From assembly GCF_041146795.1 (NCBI RefSeq), contig NC_135187.1:18510056-18574055 (forward strand): DNA of 64,000 bases, given 5' to 3'. The DNA comes from Maylandia zebra. Lineage: Eukaryota; Chordata; Actinopteri; Cichliformes; Cichlidae. Positions 1 through 13,400 of this stretch are shown piece after piece. Below the pieces are notes generated by a model. It searched no databases, was not told where the DNA came from, and was given only the letters and a program-made list of their open reading frames with translations. The translations under genes and the position numbers were made by a program. The number at the start of each line of letters is the position of its first letter. Within the stretch, counting starts at the first letter, position 1.

Positions 1-1212
1 ACGTGAACTGTCCTCCGTTCAGGTGAACTGAGGTTTGTTGTAGATACGGTTGTTTATCTGAGTAAGGCAAGGGTACTATGAAATGAGGCTTGTTCCATGA
101 GGATGTGCTGGTGTGCTTTTAATTATAGCGGAGCAGGAGGAGACAAAAAGCTGAATGTCGTCTGTCAGCTGGAAAGAACATAATGTTGGCATAGTTAACT
201 TGGAGTAAACAGATTTCAGCAGATGGGAAAGAAATGTTTTTACCCCTCGAGCTAAGAAGAGCCACCGATTTGAACCAATACAGTGAAGACTTACAGCAGA
301 GTATTACTGCATTTGCTTTCTGCAAATACGATACTGAGGACATATGACATTGAATACAGTATAAAGGAAGTTTGTGGAGTGACCGACGTGATTACTCATT
401 AAACGTGGTCTGATTTCATCAAGCTGAAGTTGTCTGGCCATAGTTCGCTCCTGCTTCTGCAGTATTGGTCAGAATTTAACCAAACTTGCAATGATCACCC
501 AAATTGTGATCATAGTCACAGTCAAGGTCATTGTTGTTGGTCTCAGTGGATTTTAATTATTAGTGTGCACAATCCCGCTAACTAGTGACAAGAAAACGTA
601 TCCTTTTCTTTCTGTAGTTCACACATTACATGTGAATTGTGATGATTGTGAGACGCATGAGCTGCTATTCACTCACGGCGGCGTAACATCCGATTGAGCC
701 ATGTAAGAATAAAGGAGGTGTTTATCCAGAGAATTCGCACAGTGAGCAGAAGTCATGGTTGTTGCCTCCTTGATGCTCTGCAGAACATTTTCTATTGTCA
801 GGAAACATGTCCGACTGAGACTCGCGTGACATTATGAAGCATTCATGTGTGGAAATCCTTTTCATCATAACTATTCAAAACACAATTCGACTTATCGAAT
901 GCATAAACGTTGTACTGTTCATGCCTTTAACACAATGAGTAATCACTCACATTGCGTGCTAGAAAAAGTAAGCAAACCTATGTGCTAAAGACTGATATTC
1001 TTTTTGGTGTTCCAGTTTAGGAGATGATGAAAGTTGTCAGTGTGTGCACCTTTAGAAGTGATCCTCACAATAATTAAAGTCAACACTTGCAAGTACAACT
1101 GTTTGTTTCAGAATTTATCTGTTGTTCAAGCCCCTGAGTGCCTAAAGCTACAAAATGTAAAATCAACTTGGTGGCCTGTACAAAATAATAACCTACAACC
1201 TCTTCTTTTTAG
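1..1212 (+). other. spire1 intron 1 (3' part)
   Basis: No coding segment with usable splice sites is visible. The reading frame of the exon at 1213 does not extend upstream, and a pyrimidine tract with AG precedes it. A 7-bp inverted repeat around a TGATCAC core lies near 490-512. Nothing else stands out. Confidence 0.6.
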
Positions 1213-1479
1213 GTTATTGACTCACTGGGTGTCATGATCTACAAAGCTCTAGACTATGGCCTCAAAGAAAACGAAGAGCGCGAGCTCAGCCCGCCGCTGG
1301 AGCGCCTCATCGACATGATGACCAACACGGAGGAAACGGAGAGTGACCCCTGTCCCGACGAGGGCTACGAGGCCACAGAAGAAGAGGATGAATGCGAAGA
1401 AGAGGAGGAAGGGGACCTCGTGTCTGATGGCTCCAGCAGTACAATCAGTAGCATCCGGAGCTATCGAGACATCATCATG
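1213..1479 (+). CDS. spire1: spire1 exon 2: C-terminal half of KIND domain and acidic linker
   Basis: The phase-0 exon is bounded by an AG at 1211-1212 and a GT at 1480. It opens with [16 protein letters not shown] and continues to the [13 protein letters not shown] segment typical of Spire KIND domains, the fold that binds the C-terminal tail of FMN formins. A strongly acidic stretch follows (about 1340-1420, including a run of five Glu after a Cys), then the [10 protein letters not shown] end. The next exon, 3174-3299, continues with [18 protein letters not shown] and ends in AKE, as in vertebrate Spire1. Confidence 0.93.
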
Positions 1480-4400
1480 GTAGGGTTTAATTTTATTAAG
1501 ATACACATGTAATCGGTTTGCAATGAGAGCTTAGTTTGTCTGCCAGATTCCTTGAGTACATAAATCTGTTCTCAACACGTGCTGCTTCTATTAACTCTAA
1601 TAATTAACTACAGTGTTCCTGCTGTAGAGCTTCATCAGTCTGATCACTTGGTCCATAATGGATTGAAATGGCAGAGCAAATTGAAATAAAGCAAAGCTAT
1701 CGCAGGCATATGAAATGTGTGGCTTTCTGTTTTGTGTGGAATAAACTGCCGTATAGTTTGTGTGCTTGCCGCATTTTTACAGCTGGCTTATTAAGAAAGC
1801 AGTGCAGCCGCATGTAATCACCCCAGCACAAACGTTTTCCCCTGATAGAAGCTGTCACACTGTAAATTCCCCAAGTAGCTTCTGAATAAGACGGGTAATT
1901 ATAGCCCTGTAAACACACTGGTATTAAGGGAATGGGGTTAGAAGGTTTCACAGCCTGTGTTATAAAGCCTTATAAAACTGATGTGGAACACAAATTTCAG
2001 GTCTGTTTGCTGCCTGTGTGCATCTTCCCTAAGCTCTTACTCCTCCAGCAATCACTCTGTTCAGTGTAAAGTCATTATGGCATGGCTGCGGACAGATCTG
2101 GCACATCTACATCCAGTCTTATTCTCTTCTGACAAACAGAGGTATGTCACTTTGAAGTTCCAGCGAAACGTGAAGCTGGTACAGTATGACAGGACCTGCT
2201 AGCTGGCATCCTACTTAGACAGGAATATTTAAATGTTAAAGTGCCGAATGGGTTTGCTCATTGCTCTTGTACAATGGAGTGAACGGAGGCTACATGAGCT
2301 GGTATTGTTCTACTGAAAGTGAGTTAGGGGTTTGGATCCAGCCACATTTATGCCAATTATGGCTCATCAAATGAAGCCCTGAGTTTAACATCAAATTTAA
2401 CTCCATATTCTTATGTTTGCACACTTGATTTCCAGAAGTCGTGCTGTTATTTTGCAGTTTCACTTGGTTTTTCCATATAAACACTTTTTTTGCATGTTTC
2501 CACAGAGAATTGTTATCAGTAGAAACAATGGAAACGACAGCTGCTGTGATATTTTAAGAATGTTTTAACTCTCACTTCTCAGGTGTCATATCACCTGTTA
2601 TTTTCCCATCGTGACAAGAAGGCGTCTGTTTGCAGAGTCAGACATTTTTTCAGCTTGCCAAGCCCTTTACCTGAAAATGAAAATATGCCATCCATCTGGT
2701 TCGGTATTGTTTTTTTGGAGATTATTTGACAGCGCATGCATAACTCCTTCAGGTAACTCTTATTGTCACAACAATTGGACTCGGATACCACGCAGGTCGG
2801 AGCTTTAAATGGTGCGCAACCAGTGATTGTCAAGCAGTGTTGTTCCAGCTGGACAAGCAGGTTTAGTGTTATTTTTGTCAAGTTCCCCAACATCACACGA
2901 GCCTTTAGCCACGCATGAGGCATGACTGAGAATTAAAATGCCCACTTTGGTCCAGATTGGAGTTAAATTAGTCTCAATAGGGTTACAAAAGTGTACAAAG
3001 TGTATGATCCACAAGCATAAAGACGATTTACAAATGTACATAAAGGTTTGTGTGTAATTTGGAGTACTGACAAATGTGTGCTTCAATCCACACACAGATA
3101 TAAAGCAGCTTTATTGATTGTTTATTCCATAAGCACCAGTATATGTAATACATTGCATTCTTTGCCTCTACAGCTATGTTCTTCCCACCTACCCAGTCCA
3201 TCAGATGCCCCCAACCATTACCAGGCTGTGTGCCGGGCTCTGTACGCCGAGAGCAGAGAACTGCGCACTTTCTTGGAGAAGATCAGGAGTGCCAAGGAGG
3301 TATGAACTTTTGATGTGTGACATTATGACGTTATTGCTAATTGAAGTGCAGATGAGTGCGACAGTCTTCTGCACTTACCTATTTTAAATGTTATCGCTAC
3401 ATTTCCAAAGTTGGGTGAACTTTTATGTAAGTCACTCAAGAACTAAGAGGGCACGTCACAAATTTCTCATATTATAAACATGAGTGCTAAGAAAAACTGA
3501 TGGACAGAACAGACTGTGAGAAAGGACCAAACTCTTTTCTAACGGTTTTACCACTCTGGTTTGGTACATATGTTTGCTTAAACTGCTGGAATAGGGATCT
3601 ATTCGGCCAACGGACTTATTGCTGGGGAAAGAAAATCCCAGAGTGGTGCCCAGAAGCAGAAACAACAGTCCACGAAGTGATTATAGTACAGATTGACTGA
3701 GACGGTGGGTGTCCCTGGATGACCCTCTTGTTAGGCCAGCCATGAGCTCGAGTGCTTGGCATAACTTAATTCTGAATGGGCATGTTCTGGCATCCTCTCT
3801 CAAGTAGCTGTGCTCAACCTAACAGGAACGGTTGTGTAAGCGGGATGTTTTTACTGGAGTAGCTGAGAGTTATTAGGGTGGAATACCCACTTGTGCTGTT
3901 TTTCCTTTTTTTTTTTTAAATTTATTTTATTTAGAGCAATTTAAATTATTTTTTACAGTCATGAGGGGAAAAACGATTCTCAGTTGAATAACTAAATATG
4001 CCCTTACTGCTTCCATATTAAGAGGTTAAGTAGCAGGAGGCAGGTGCTGCTAATCAAATGCTTTTGATTAACTGATCATCAGCAAGTCTTAGCAGCCCTA
4101 TATATTAAAAAAAAAGAAAAGGGGGGGAAAAAAGAGGTTTTGCCAGTTTCTGGTATGAGTGTTAATACAATGGCATGATCTTCCCAGGAGTGGATGTCTC
4201 AACAAATTCACTCCAAGTTCAGAGTGCATTGCTCAGAAAAAATGCAAAAGACCCAAGAGCTATGTCTCAGTTTACAGGCCTCAGGTGGTATGTTCAACCT
4301 TAAACCTTAGTGCAGTGCAATTAGAAAAAGACTGAACAAGTATGGCCTGTTTGGAAGGGTTGTCACAGAAAGCCTCTGCGCTCTAAAAAGATCATGTCTG

Positions 4401-7400
4401 CACAGCTTTTCTCCAAATGTAGACAAACTTACCCACTTTGTCTCATCTGTCCGAAAGTATGTTGTTCAAAAAGTCTTGTGTTTTGTTTAGATGCAGCTTT
4501 ATAAATATAAAACAGCATATGAGCGCAAACGACTAATACCAACGATAAAGCACTGAAGTGGAAGGGTGACAGTTTGGGCTTGTTTTGCAGCCACCTGGGC
4601 ACTTTGCAGAGATTGAGTTGACCATGAACTCCTCTGTGTACCAAAGTATTCTGGAGTCAAATGTGAGGCCATCTGCCTGGCAGCTAAAGCTTTGCTGAAA
4701 CTGGACAGTGATCCCAAGAAAATCAGCAAATCTAAAAAAATAAAATAAAATGGCTGAAAAAGAGTCAAGATGCTGCAGTGGCACAGACCAGATTGAAAGG
4801 CCGTGGTGGGATCTTAAGAGAGAAATAAGTTTAAGGAGACCATGTAGCAAAGCCAGAAATGGTAGGTTTGCTGTACAATATGTACTGTAAACACTAGCTT
4901 CTGTAGCAGGCATGATTCATGCAAACAGTCTTATGTAAGACGGTGTGGTTATAGAATCAAGTTTAACTTTATTACAGCAATTTAAAGAGCTCACAGGATT
5001 GCATCAGACCACTGCTGTATAGGGGACTGGCTGTAGCCTTAAAGGCCTCTGGATGATTGCTAATAAGCAACCATACACTGTACCTCACACATCACACATG
5101 CTTCCAAATTAGGAAATGATCAGTTTTTCTTAGTTTCTCTCACCGTTTCGGACTTTTCTCTAACAAGATTGTGAACAGCATTCTTCTCTTGGGAGCCAGC
5201 CAGACTAGAAACCAATGTAAATGTATTGAAAACGGCGTCACTGACTCTGTTATCATCGTTCAAAACAGGAATGACCCCAGGGAAGTGAAGGTGGGAGATG
5301 CATATGCAACTTTCATATCACTTTCACTGAAAGACAGAGGTCGGAACAGTGGGAGTCGGAAGTTAAAATATTACATAACAATTTTTATTTATTTATTTAT
5401 TTATTTATTTTTTCCCCTTAGGGACTTCTTTCTTTGATCTAAAACCCTGGTGTTATGGTAATTTGTCATTTTAAAATTGAGATTAACCAGCACAGAAAAA
5501 AGATTGAAAGTATTGGACATGTCAGGAATGAGGTTGATCTTGAGCAGTATCACAACTGAAGTAGGTCACCCAGAACAGTTCTGCATAACAGATTCAGCAG
5601 TCACATATTAATGGCAGTCATCAGTTGTTCATTGACCTTTTTTTTTTTTTTTTTTTTTTTTCTCCCCCCTCTGGCATAAATTCGATTTCAAGATGAGAAG
5701 GATCCACCTGGTCATGTGAATCCACATTTGTTTAATTAAACAGGCTGCCATGACATTATGGGCAATATGCCTGGGACCTTAACCTAATATTTGTCTGGGA
5801 GAGAGTTGGGCACAAGTTCACTACCATCACTTTGCTCATTTTCTGCCTCATTTTTTCCTTGCTAACATTCCATGTTATCCCATTTTGCTATCTTGCCTAG
5901 AACCTTCGGAAGATGGAAGGGGAGACTCAGGAAGAACCTGTTAAAGACCTCAATGAGCTGCAAAATGCAGACTGGGTAAGAAGATCTACTTGGTACATCA
6001 ATTATCACTTTAAGGCAGGAATGTCAAACTCATTGTACATCATGAGCCACATGCAGTCTACTTTGATCTTGAGTGGGCCAGACCAGTGAAAGGCATTGCA
6101 AATGCATAAGTGCATCACTAACCGTGCCGCTTGTATTCCAATCAGGCACGGTTCTGGGTACAGGTGATGAGAGATCTAAGACACGGTGTAAAGTTGAAGA
6201 AGGTCCAGGAGCGCCAGTACAACCCACTACCCATAGAGTACCAGCTCACACCCTACGAGATGTTGATGGACGACATCCGTTCAAAACGTTACAAGCTGCG
6301 GAAAGTCATGGTGAGGGTGTTTGGAGTTTTTTTGTTTTCGTCCTCTGTGTAGTTCAAAGACAAGCGATGGTTTTGTTCTGTAGCGTGACCTTCCATTTTT
6401 TTTTTTTTTTATCACGTCTTCATGTTACTTTTAATGTCTTCTCCCAGGTGAATGGGGACATTCCTCCACGGTTAAAGAAGAGCGCACATGAGGTCATTCT
6501 GGAGTTCATCAGGTCACGACCTCCTCTCAACCCTGTGAGTCGTGCAGAACACGGTGTCAGTAATTAGTATGGAGGCTCAAAATCAATAAAAATACATGAA
6601 TTTATTAATTTGCAATTACACACAATAATATTGTATTTGATAAATATATATATATATATACACACTTTTAAATGTATTATCTCAAACAAATTTTGGCATT
6701 AATCTAAAAATATGTCCTGTTTATTTGTTGCTTGATTAGCTCTCGGTCACACAAAACTTGAAACCAGTCAGTAACCAGGCAACCACTGGTCAACAGGAAA
6801 GCAGTTGGTGAGTGGTTGTTCACGGTCGCTAGGGAAAATTGGTTGCAAAGCCATAAAGCTCATTTTTCTGCAGTTTTCCCATTTTAGTGGTCCTGGTTGC
6901 CAGGGCGCCCACTGCCTGTCTCTTAAGTTGGATTTGATCTTAGTTCTCTAGTGAACCCTTAATGGGCTTTAGCCATTAGCCAGTCAACCAATAGTACAAT
7001 AGTACCAATTGTAGTATGCTCAAAACACACTTTAAATTATAGCTCGTTTAAGCTGCATCCGTGATAAAGTAATTTTTTTTTTTTTTTTAATGGATATATA
7101 GCTTTGTTTAGGGAAAAAAAACTTTTGTGAGCAAAATAAACAAGTAAATAAATAAAATGACAGAAGCAAAATAAAGCAGACATATAATATTGCATTTATA
7201 AAAAAAAAAGCAAACAAATCTTCTGTTATACACTAAATTTGACATTTTAATGACATCAGTTTAATTATTGAATCCTAAATTTACTTTAAAAAAAAAAGCT
7301 TGGTCCTTTGTAGCATGTGTCAGTATGGTATAGTATTTAAGTATACCTCATGTACTCCACTTTCAGTACAGTAAAATTGAACTTGGACAGTGACGTGACA

Positions 7401-10400
7401 ATTGTCGTCTATATTCAGCACAGCTGTGAAAACACTGAAGTCCGTGACATCAATATTTAGTTGTCACTTATGATACCAGTACCCTGCCATACACGATGCT
7501 GCAGATGCCAGATGGCTGAGTGTGAATGTTGACACATGCAAGTCTATCATTGCTTTTAGCTAAATGATTAATTTTGACTGAGAAAATAGCTGAACGACGT
7601 CATCACGCACTCTTTCAGAGCAGAGGTGTGAGAGGAAAATCTTGGTAATCAAGTACGCACTCCTGATTGTCACGACAGGTCTCTGCTCGCAAACTCAAAC
7701 CACACCCTCCGCGTCCCCGGAGCCTTCACGAGCGACTGCTGGAGGACATAAAAGCAGAAAGGAAGCTGAGGCCGGTTTCACCCGACATGATCCGCAGAAA
7801 CCGCCTGGGTGAGATGACGATTACACAAACCCACGCTCAGAAATGATTCTACTTATGGCCTGACATATAAGCACGAACTCGCACTGCTCTGACTCACATG
7901 CAAATGTATTGATCTTTAGAAGAAATCTCTCTGGGGGAGCGTTGTTCTTAACTTTCTGCATGACAGCTTTCAGTGAACCTAACCCATCCACTCAGGACAT
8001 AAAACATTATCCATGAATTAATCATTCTTAACTGCAGCCATCACGAGTACTCTAACAGCCTGCTTCCTGCATCGATCTCCTCACTTTATTAAAGGTGTCA
8101 GTGTTTAAACAAGGATCATGCTGACTGCAGCTGTGAGCCTTCATGTCTTTAGTATAGCTGTTACTGCAGTTGCCCAAAGATGCCCAGGTCTCTGCGTGTG
8201 ACCTTAAGTGACATTACTCATTATGTAATGCAGTGCCTTTTGAAGTGAGCAGTACATAGGTCGTAATCCTCTTTTAGTATATAATGGTTATACATGGACT
8301 GAACATGGTTTCAATTAAAGCTAAAAAAGCAGCAGTCTTTACCATCCAGTGTTCTGTGCAGTTCATAGACCGATCCCTTTGTAAGTGACTTCAGTAAACT
8401 AATGTTCAGTTGTTGCATAATCGTACATATGGGGCAATTCTGTTAAACTGTTTATGAAAATCTGAGATTATGGAGCCGTTGTGAACGCATGGACGTGTTA
8501 AACTGGGATGATTCTGACATCATCGTCCATTATAACATAACATTTTCTTTGTTTTCTATTTTGCTTCCTTTCTTTCCTTTTTTTCCTCCCAAATATGGGC
8601 ATATCTGTCAGTCATGCGACCCCTTAGCATGTCTCACAGCTTTGACTCATCAGGTAAAGTTCATGTCACCTGTTATGTTCTATCCTATTGTTGTGCCCGT
8701 GTTTTATTCTAGGCTATTTTTTAGGATTTAGATTCTTGCTTCTCCCTGATTTAAACACACCCCACATACTTCACGCTTGTGTTGTACAAGTGCATTTATG
8801 ACACACTACTGTCACTTACTGGCTGTTTATTATAAAGACACTTTCTGAAGGTGAGAGGAAAGATGGGTCAGCACAGTGCACCTTAATCTTAGGATGCGTG
8901 AAACTGTGTTGGTAATGTTCTGTTGCTGGGGTGATTTTTGGGGCAGCCTGTGGACACAATAAACGTACAAACTCCAGAGAGGGAGGGGATATATTTTAGG
9001 GGAGATGCTAGTCACAGAGGCTGTCTGTGGTATAGCTGTTATGAGATGGCAATTGGGCCAGAGCCAGTAAAGTGAGATTACAAATCATCACTCTCTCTAC
9101 AGCTTGCCTCCCGTGCTGGTCATCCTAATCCTCCCTCTCAATGTGAAAAGTGAAAGAATTATGTAACGCTGCTGTCAGCAGCCTAACCCCTTAGATAAAT
9201 GGTTGGGAATGGGAGATGACTGTTCGAATGTAGCGTTACAGTTCACGAGGTGACCACAATCCAAATTATGTACGAGAATAACTTTTAGCACTGTGGCTGC
9301 ACTCATTGTCTTTCCCTGCTTCCTCCCCCGCACTTCCCTTCGTACGCCTCTCCCTCTGTGCTTTCTAGTTTACGCACAATGTGTTTAAGCTTTAATATAG
9401 ACCACTATCGCACAGCGTCCTGTTAATTCACACCCGGGGTCTGTACTATGAAGCGGGCTACAATTGTGATTGCGCAAAGCGCTGTCAGTCGCAGGTTTTC
9501 ACATCTCCAAGTCAACCCAGGTTTCCTGATTCCAGCTAGAGGTGGTTTAATTTACATAGAGCTGCATACTTCTCGCAAGGATGGATAGATAGATAGACAC
9601 ATACATGTGGATATATATATATAAATTGTGAATCTCAACCTCCTTATTCTTTATGGCCCACACTCTGAGACCCACTGGATTAATGTGTCCCTGAGATTTA
9701 CTCTTGGGTAAGGCTGTCTTAAGTTTATTTTTCCAACTGCAACCCAGGTGGTGTTAAAGGCTCAAAACTACAGGGCAGCCTTCCAGATCTTCTCGGACCC
9801 CCCCCCCCCAGAGTTACCTCGCTAAGCCCGCAAATGCTGCTTCATTGTACAGGCCCTCTGCTCTGACAGATGCTTGTCGCTGTCGAGTCCTCCCCGTGGT
9901 TCTAGTCTGGTGTTTGTTAACGTCTGTGTGAGCTTCGACTGAAGGTTATATTCCCTTAATTCATCTGCAGGTGCAGGGAAAAGCATCAGCACTCCTCAGG
10001 ACTTGTTCCGCAGCTCAGGTAAAGCACACACGGACCGGCGTGTCGTGGCAACTTTGGAGTCTGTGTGACAAAGCAGGAGTGTCGTGAAAATGAGTGAGGG
10101 GAAATTGATGAGAAAATCTGAACCGTTGGCATGTGGCTGAGGTTTATCTTCCTCAATTCTGCCTCTGTGGTGTCCTGTCATAACACTGTAAAGAAGTCTT
10201 TAATACCAGCTACTGAAGGAGTTGACTCGTGATGTGTGGTTCATGTGTACATGTGACATCTGTAACAGTGTCTCTGTTTATTATGTTGGACGCTGTATCT
10301 TCCCGCTTTAATTGACTGTGTTTGACCCACAGACACTCCTGATGCTCGGAGGAAGTTGACCTGCAGCACCCATTCACTGTCCAGCAGCACAGCAGGACCA

Positions 10401-13400
10401 AATCAGGGCGGCGGGCAGGCGCTTAGCCAGAGAAAGAGGGTGCTCAAAGCGCCCACGCTGGCGGAACTGGACGGCTCAGATTCCGATGTAAGATGTCTGA
10501 CTCGTATGATTGATTGCAAATGATCATGTGTGTCATGTGACTTCATCAGAATCTTGGTTATTATGCCAAAAGAGCAACAAAATTATACAGTCCTATTTGG
10601 TGCAAAGAAAGAAAACAAACCATCTTAACTTTTTCATGCACAAAATTAAAAAGGAGAATTTCTAATAAGCAGTATAAAACAAATATTTAAAAAAAAAATA
10701 GATATGTATGTGATGGCTTCTTGAGCTCAGAGCATCATTATGTCTAAAAGAATCTTATTCCACAACATTGCTATAATATGGTTAAAGTGACGTTCTGATT
10801 TAGTAGCTAAGCTCTCACAATTATTAATGACACGTTAATAATAGGCACACAAACTTGATTGTGGTAGTTATGAATTTTCGATGAATTGCTAATATGTCGT
10901 TTTCTGGATGACAGGAGGAAACCACACGGAGCAGCTCCAGCATGTCCACGTCTTTGATAGAAGACACGTCTCCTGACTCCGTCGCAGCCACGAAGGGTAT
11001 TAACTTTTGAACATAGTGTATTACACAAATTAAATGTTCCCTCTCTGGCAGACTTTTTCATGCATATTTGTGTCCCATGTCTCCAGCTCCAAAGTTCCTG
11101 CCTGTCTCCGCCACTCCACAGCCAGACAAGCGACAATCTTCACAGAGGCGGCACTCTATCGACAAGGAGTCCCCTACCAGCGTCAGGCCTTTCTTACCAC
11201 CATCCAGACAGAGCTCAAAGTCTTTGGTACGTTACCTTGTGGAGGCTATTTCTATTGGACTCTGTTTATGACAGATCTTTATCATCTAAATGATTTTTAA
11301 AAAAAAAAAGTAAATATAAAAGCAGATACTCGGAAGCATTTCTGAATGCAGTTCATGACCCACCAGTTACATCGATTAACAGCACCAGACGTACAATACG
11401 TCTGTTGAATTTACTCCTGTCCTGTGACCGGCCATTGGTTTGCAGTGAGGTCACTGGTTTTCTCTGACTCTGAGCGTGGTCCTATGATTCTAGTGAAGTT
11501 GATGGATCTAATTGAAAGCACAGGACAGCGCTGTACGAAAAGGATTTAGGTCAAGTTGGTTTATTCTCACTATTTATGTATTTCTTTTCCTTTTTCTCCC
11601 CCCCCCCCAACACTGCCAAACCCAGATCTTCTAATTAAGCCAGACTCAACTTTTAAAAGTCTGCAGTGATGCATGTCAAGAATTAGAAGGCTTTCACAGA
11701 GAGAACTTCATATTTTAAATCTTTGATCCCTAATCCTTTCCAGAATCTTTCATAATTAGTGACAAATGTTGCTGATTCTGTTGTTTCCATTAAAATCTGT
11801 CCAGTTGACAGTAGAAACAACAAACAGTGACGAGATTAATCTAAGACATCTTTGATGAGTCACTTTTAAAAGTTGGAATAAAAAGTTACTGTTCATTAAT
11901 ACTAGGATGTTAACTCTTTCTCCCTCAGATTCCTGCTACGGGTAACCCTCGTTTCTCTTTCTGAGTTAAGCAGTTTGTCTTATTTCAGACCTGTTTCCAG
12001 AACAAAATGATTGAGTGTGCATCAGAAGTTGGTGGGAGGGATTTCTGCCTGTGCAGCTTTTCCCTGGTTTAAAACACCCTCTCAAACTTCATTCATATAA
12101 GAAGCTGAAGCTCTTTAGTTAATGTAGAACAGTCAGGTCTTTGTTGCATCCCCTCCCTTTCTCGTACTCCTGTTATATCTCATTTACATGTTTACTCTGA
12201 TTAGCCATCTTCTTCCAAAGACTCACTTTAAATTATTTCTTATTTTCAAATGCTACAGCTAATGACGGATCCCAGTGGCAAGGTAACTAGGTCAATTTCC
12301 TGTTTATAGATTTATTTATTTATTTGCAATGTCCACTAATCCTAACAATTAGTACTAAGGAATGCATGCATGCACGCAAGGGAGAAAGTGATTTAAAGGA
12401 ATGCCATGCCAAGTATTATGGCAGGAATGCCATAATACTAAGTGCAATAATCCTTTCTGTCATCGTTGTATTTTTACTCAGTTGTATATAGTATTTGTAT
12501 TCTATTTTTATCTTATTGTATATTTATTTTATTTTATTCTACTGTATATAGTATTTTATTCTATTCTGTACAGTTGTGTACTGTATTTATTCTTATTGTA
12601 TTCTAATTTTTGCCTCATAACTTTTGCACTGTCCACTTCCTGCTGTGACAAAACAAATTTCCCACGTGTGGGACTAATAAAGGTTATCTTATCTTATCAA
12701 GGTTGGAAGATGCAGCCTAAAGCCTATCACTGTATCCGGCTTCTTCAAAGCTGTTTTTTATTGCTAGATGTACTCTGTGTGGTTTAGTTGAGGGAGCTGG
12801 CTGTATAGTGTGCGCAAGAGGCAGCACACAAGCTTTGTACTAGGATTTGGTAGAGACCGAGGTCTATGTGAGGACACCTGATTGGGTGAAGTTCAGGTGG
12901 GGAGTGGATGTGTGAAAGGATTTTAATGGACTGAAAGGAAAGCTGCAATGTCAGTGAACAGCCTTCCTTTTGAGGGGTACATTGAGATCAAAAATGAAAT
13001 GTCAAGCCAGATATATTTGTTAAAAATTAAGTAATCCTATGTGCTCATGCATGTTTGAATGTGATGATGTAATCCAGAAGTTTTTTTTGTATATCTTTTT
13101 ATTAGATTTTATGCTTGGTTACAACGTTGGCTGTAAGCTGATGACAGACCACCTAATGGGTTCATGCAGTTCTTGTATTAAATTTTACTGAGCGTACTGT
13201 GTGTGATTAGCTCGTTGGAATATAAGGTCTTGCTTCTGTTTAAATATCCTGTTCCCTCTGTCTGCTGGTCAGGTGGATGCCGGCAGTGGTGCTCAGGGCT
13301 CGGTATGTCGCCACTACTGCAAAATATCAAATTGTATCACCTCCAAGCACTGTGTGGGGGAACCATCCTGAATGGCGTCTAATTCAATCGGCTTGTTTTT

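Noticed and set aside
1249..1506. 85-residue minus-strand frame opposite spire1 exon 2
   Set aside because: It is the antisense shadow of a GA-rich coding exon; no family resemblance or splice support.
4429..4913. Minus-strand frames up to 126 residues
   Set aside because: They are antisense to a decayed Tc1-like element on the plus strand.
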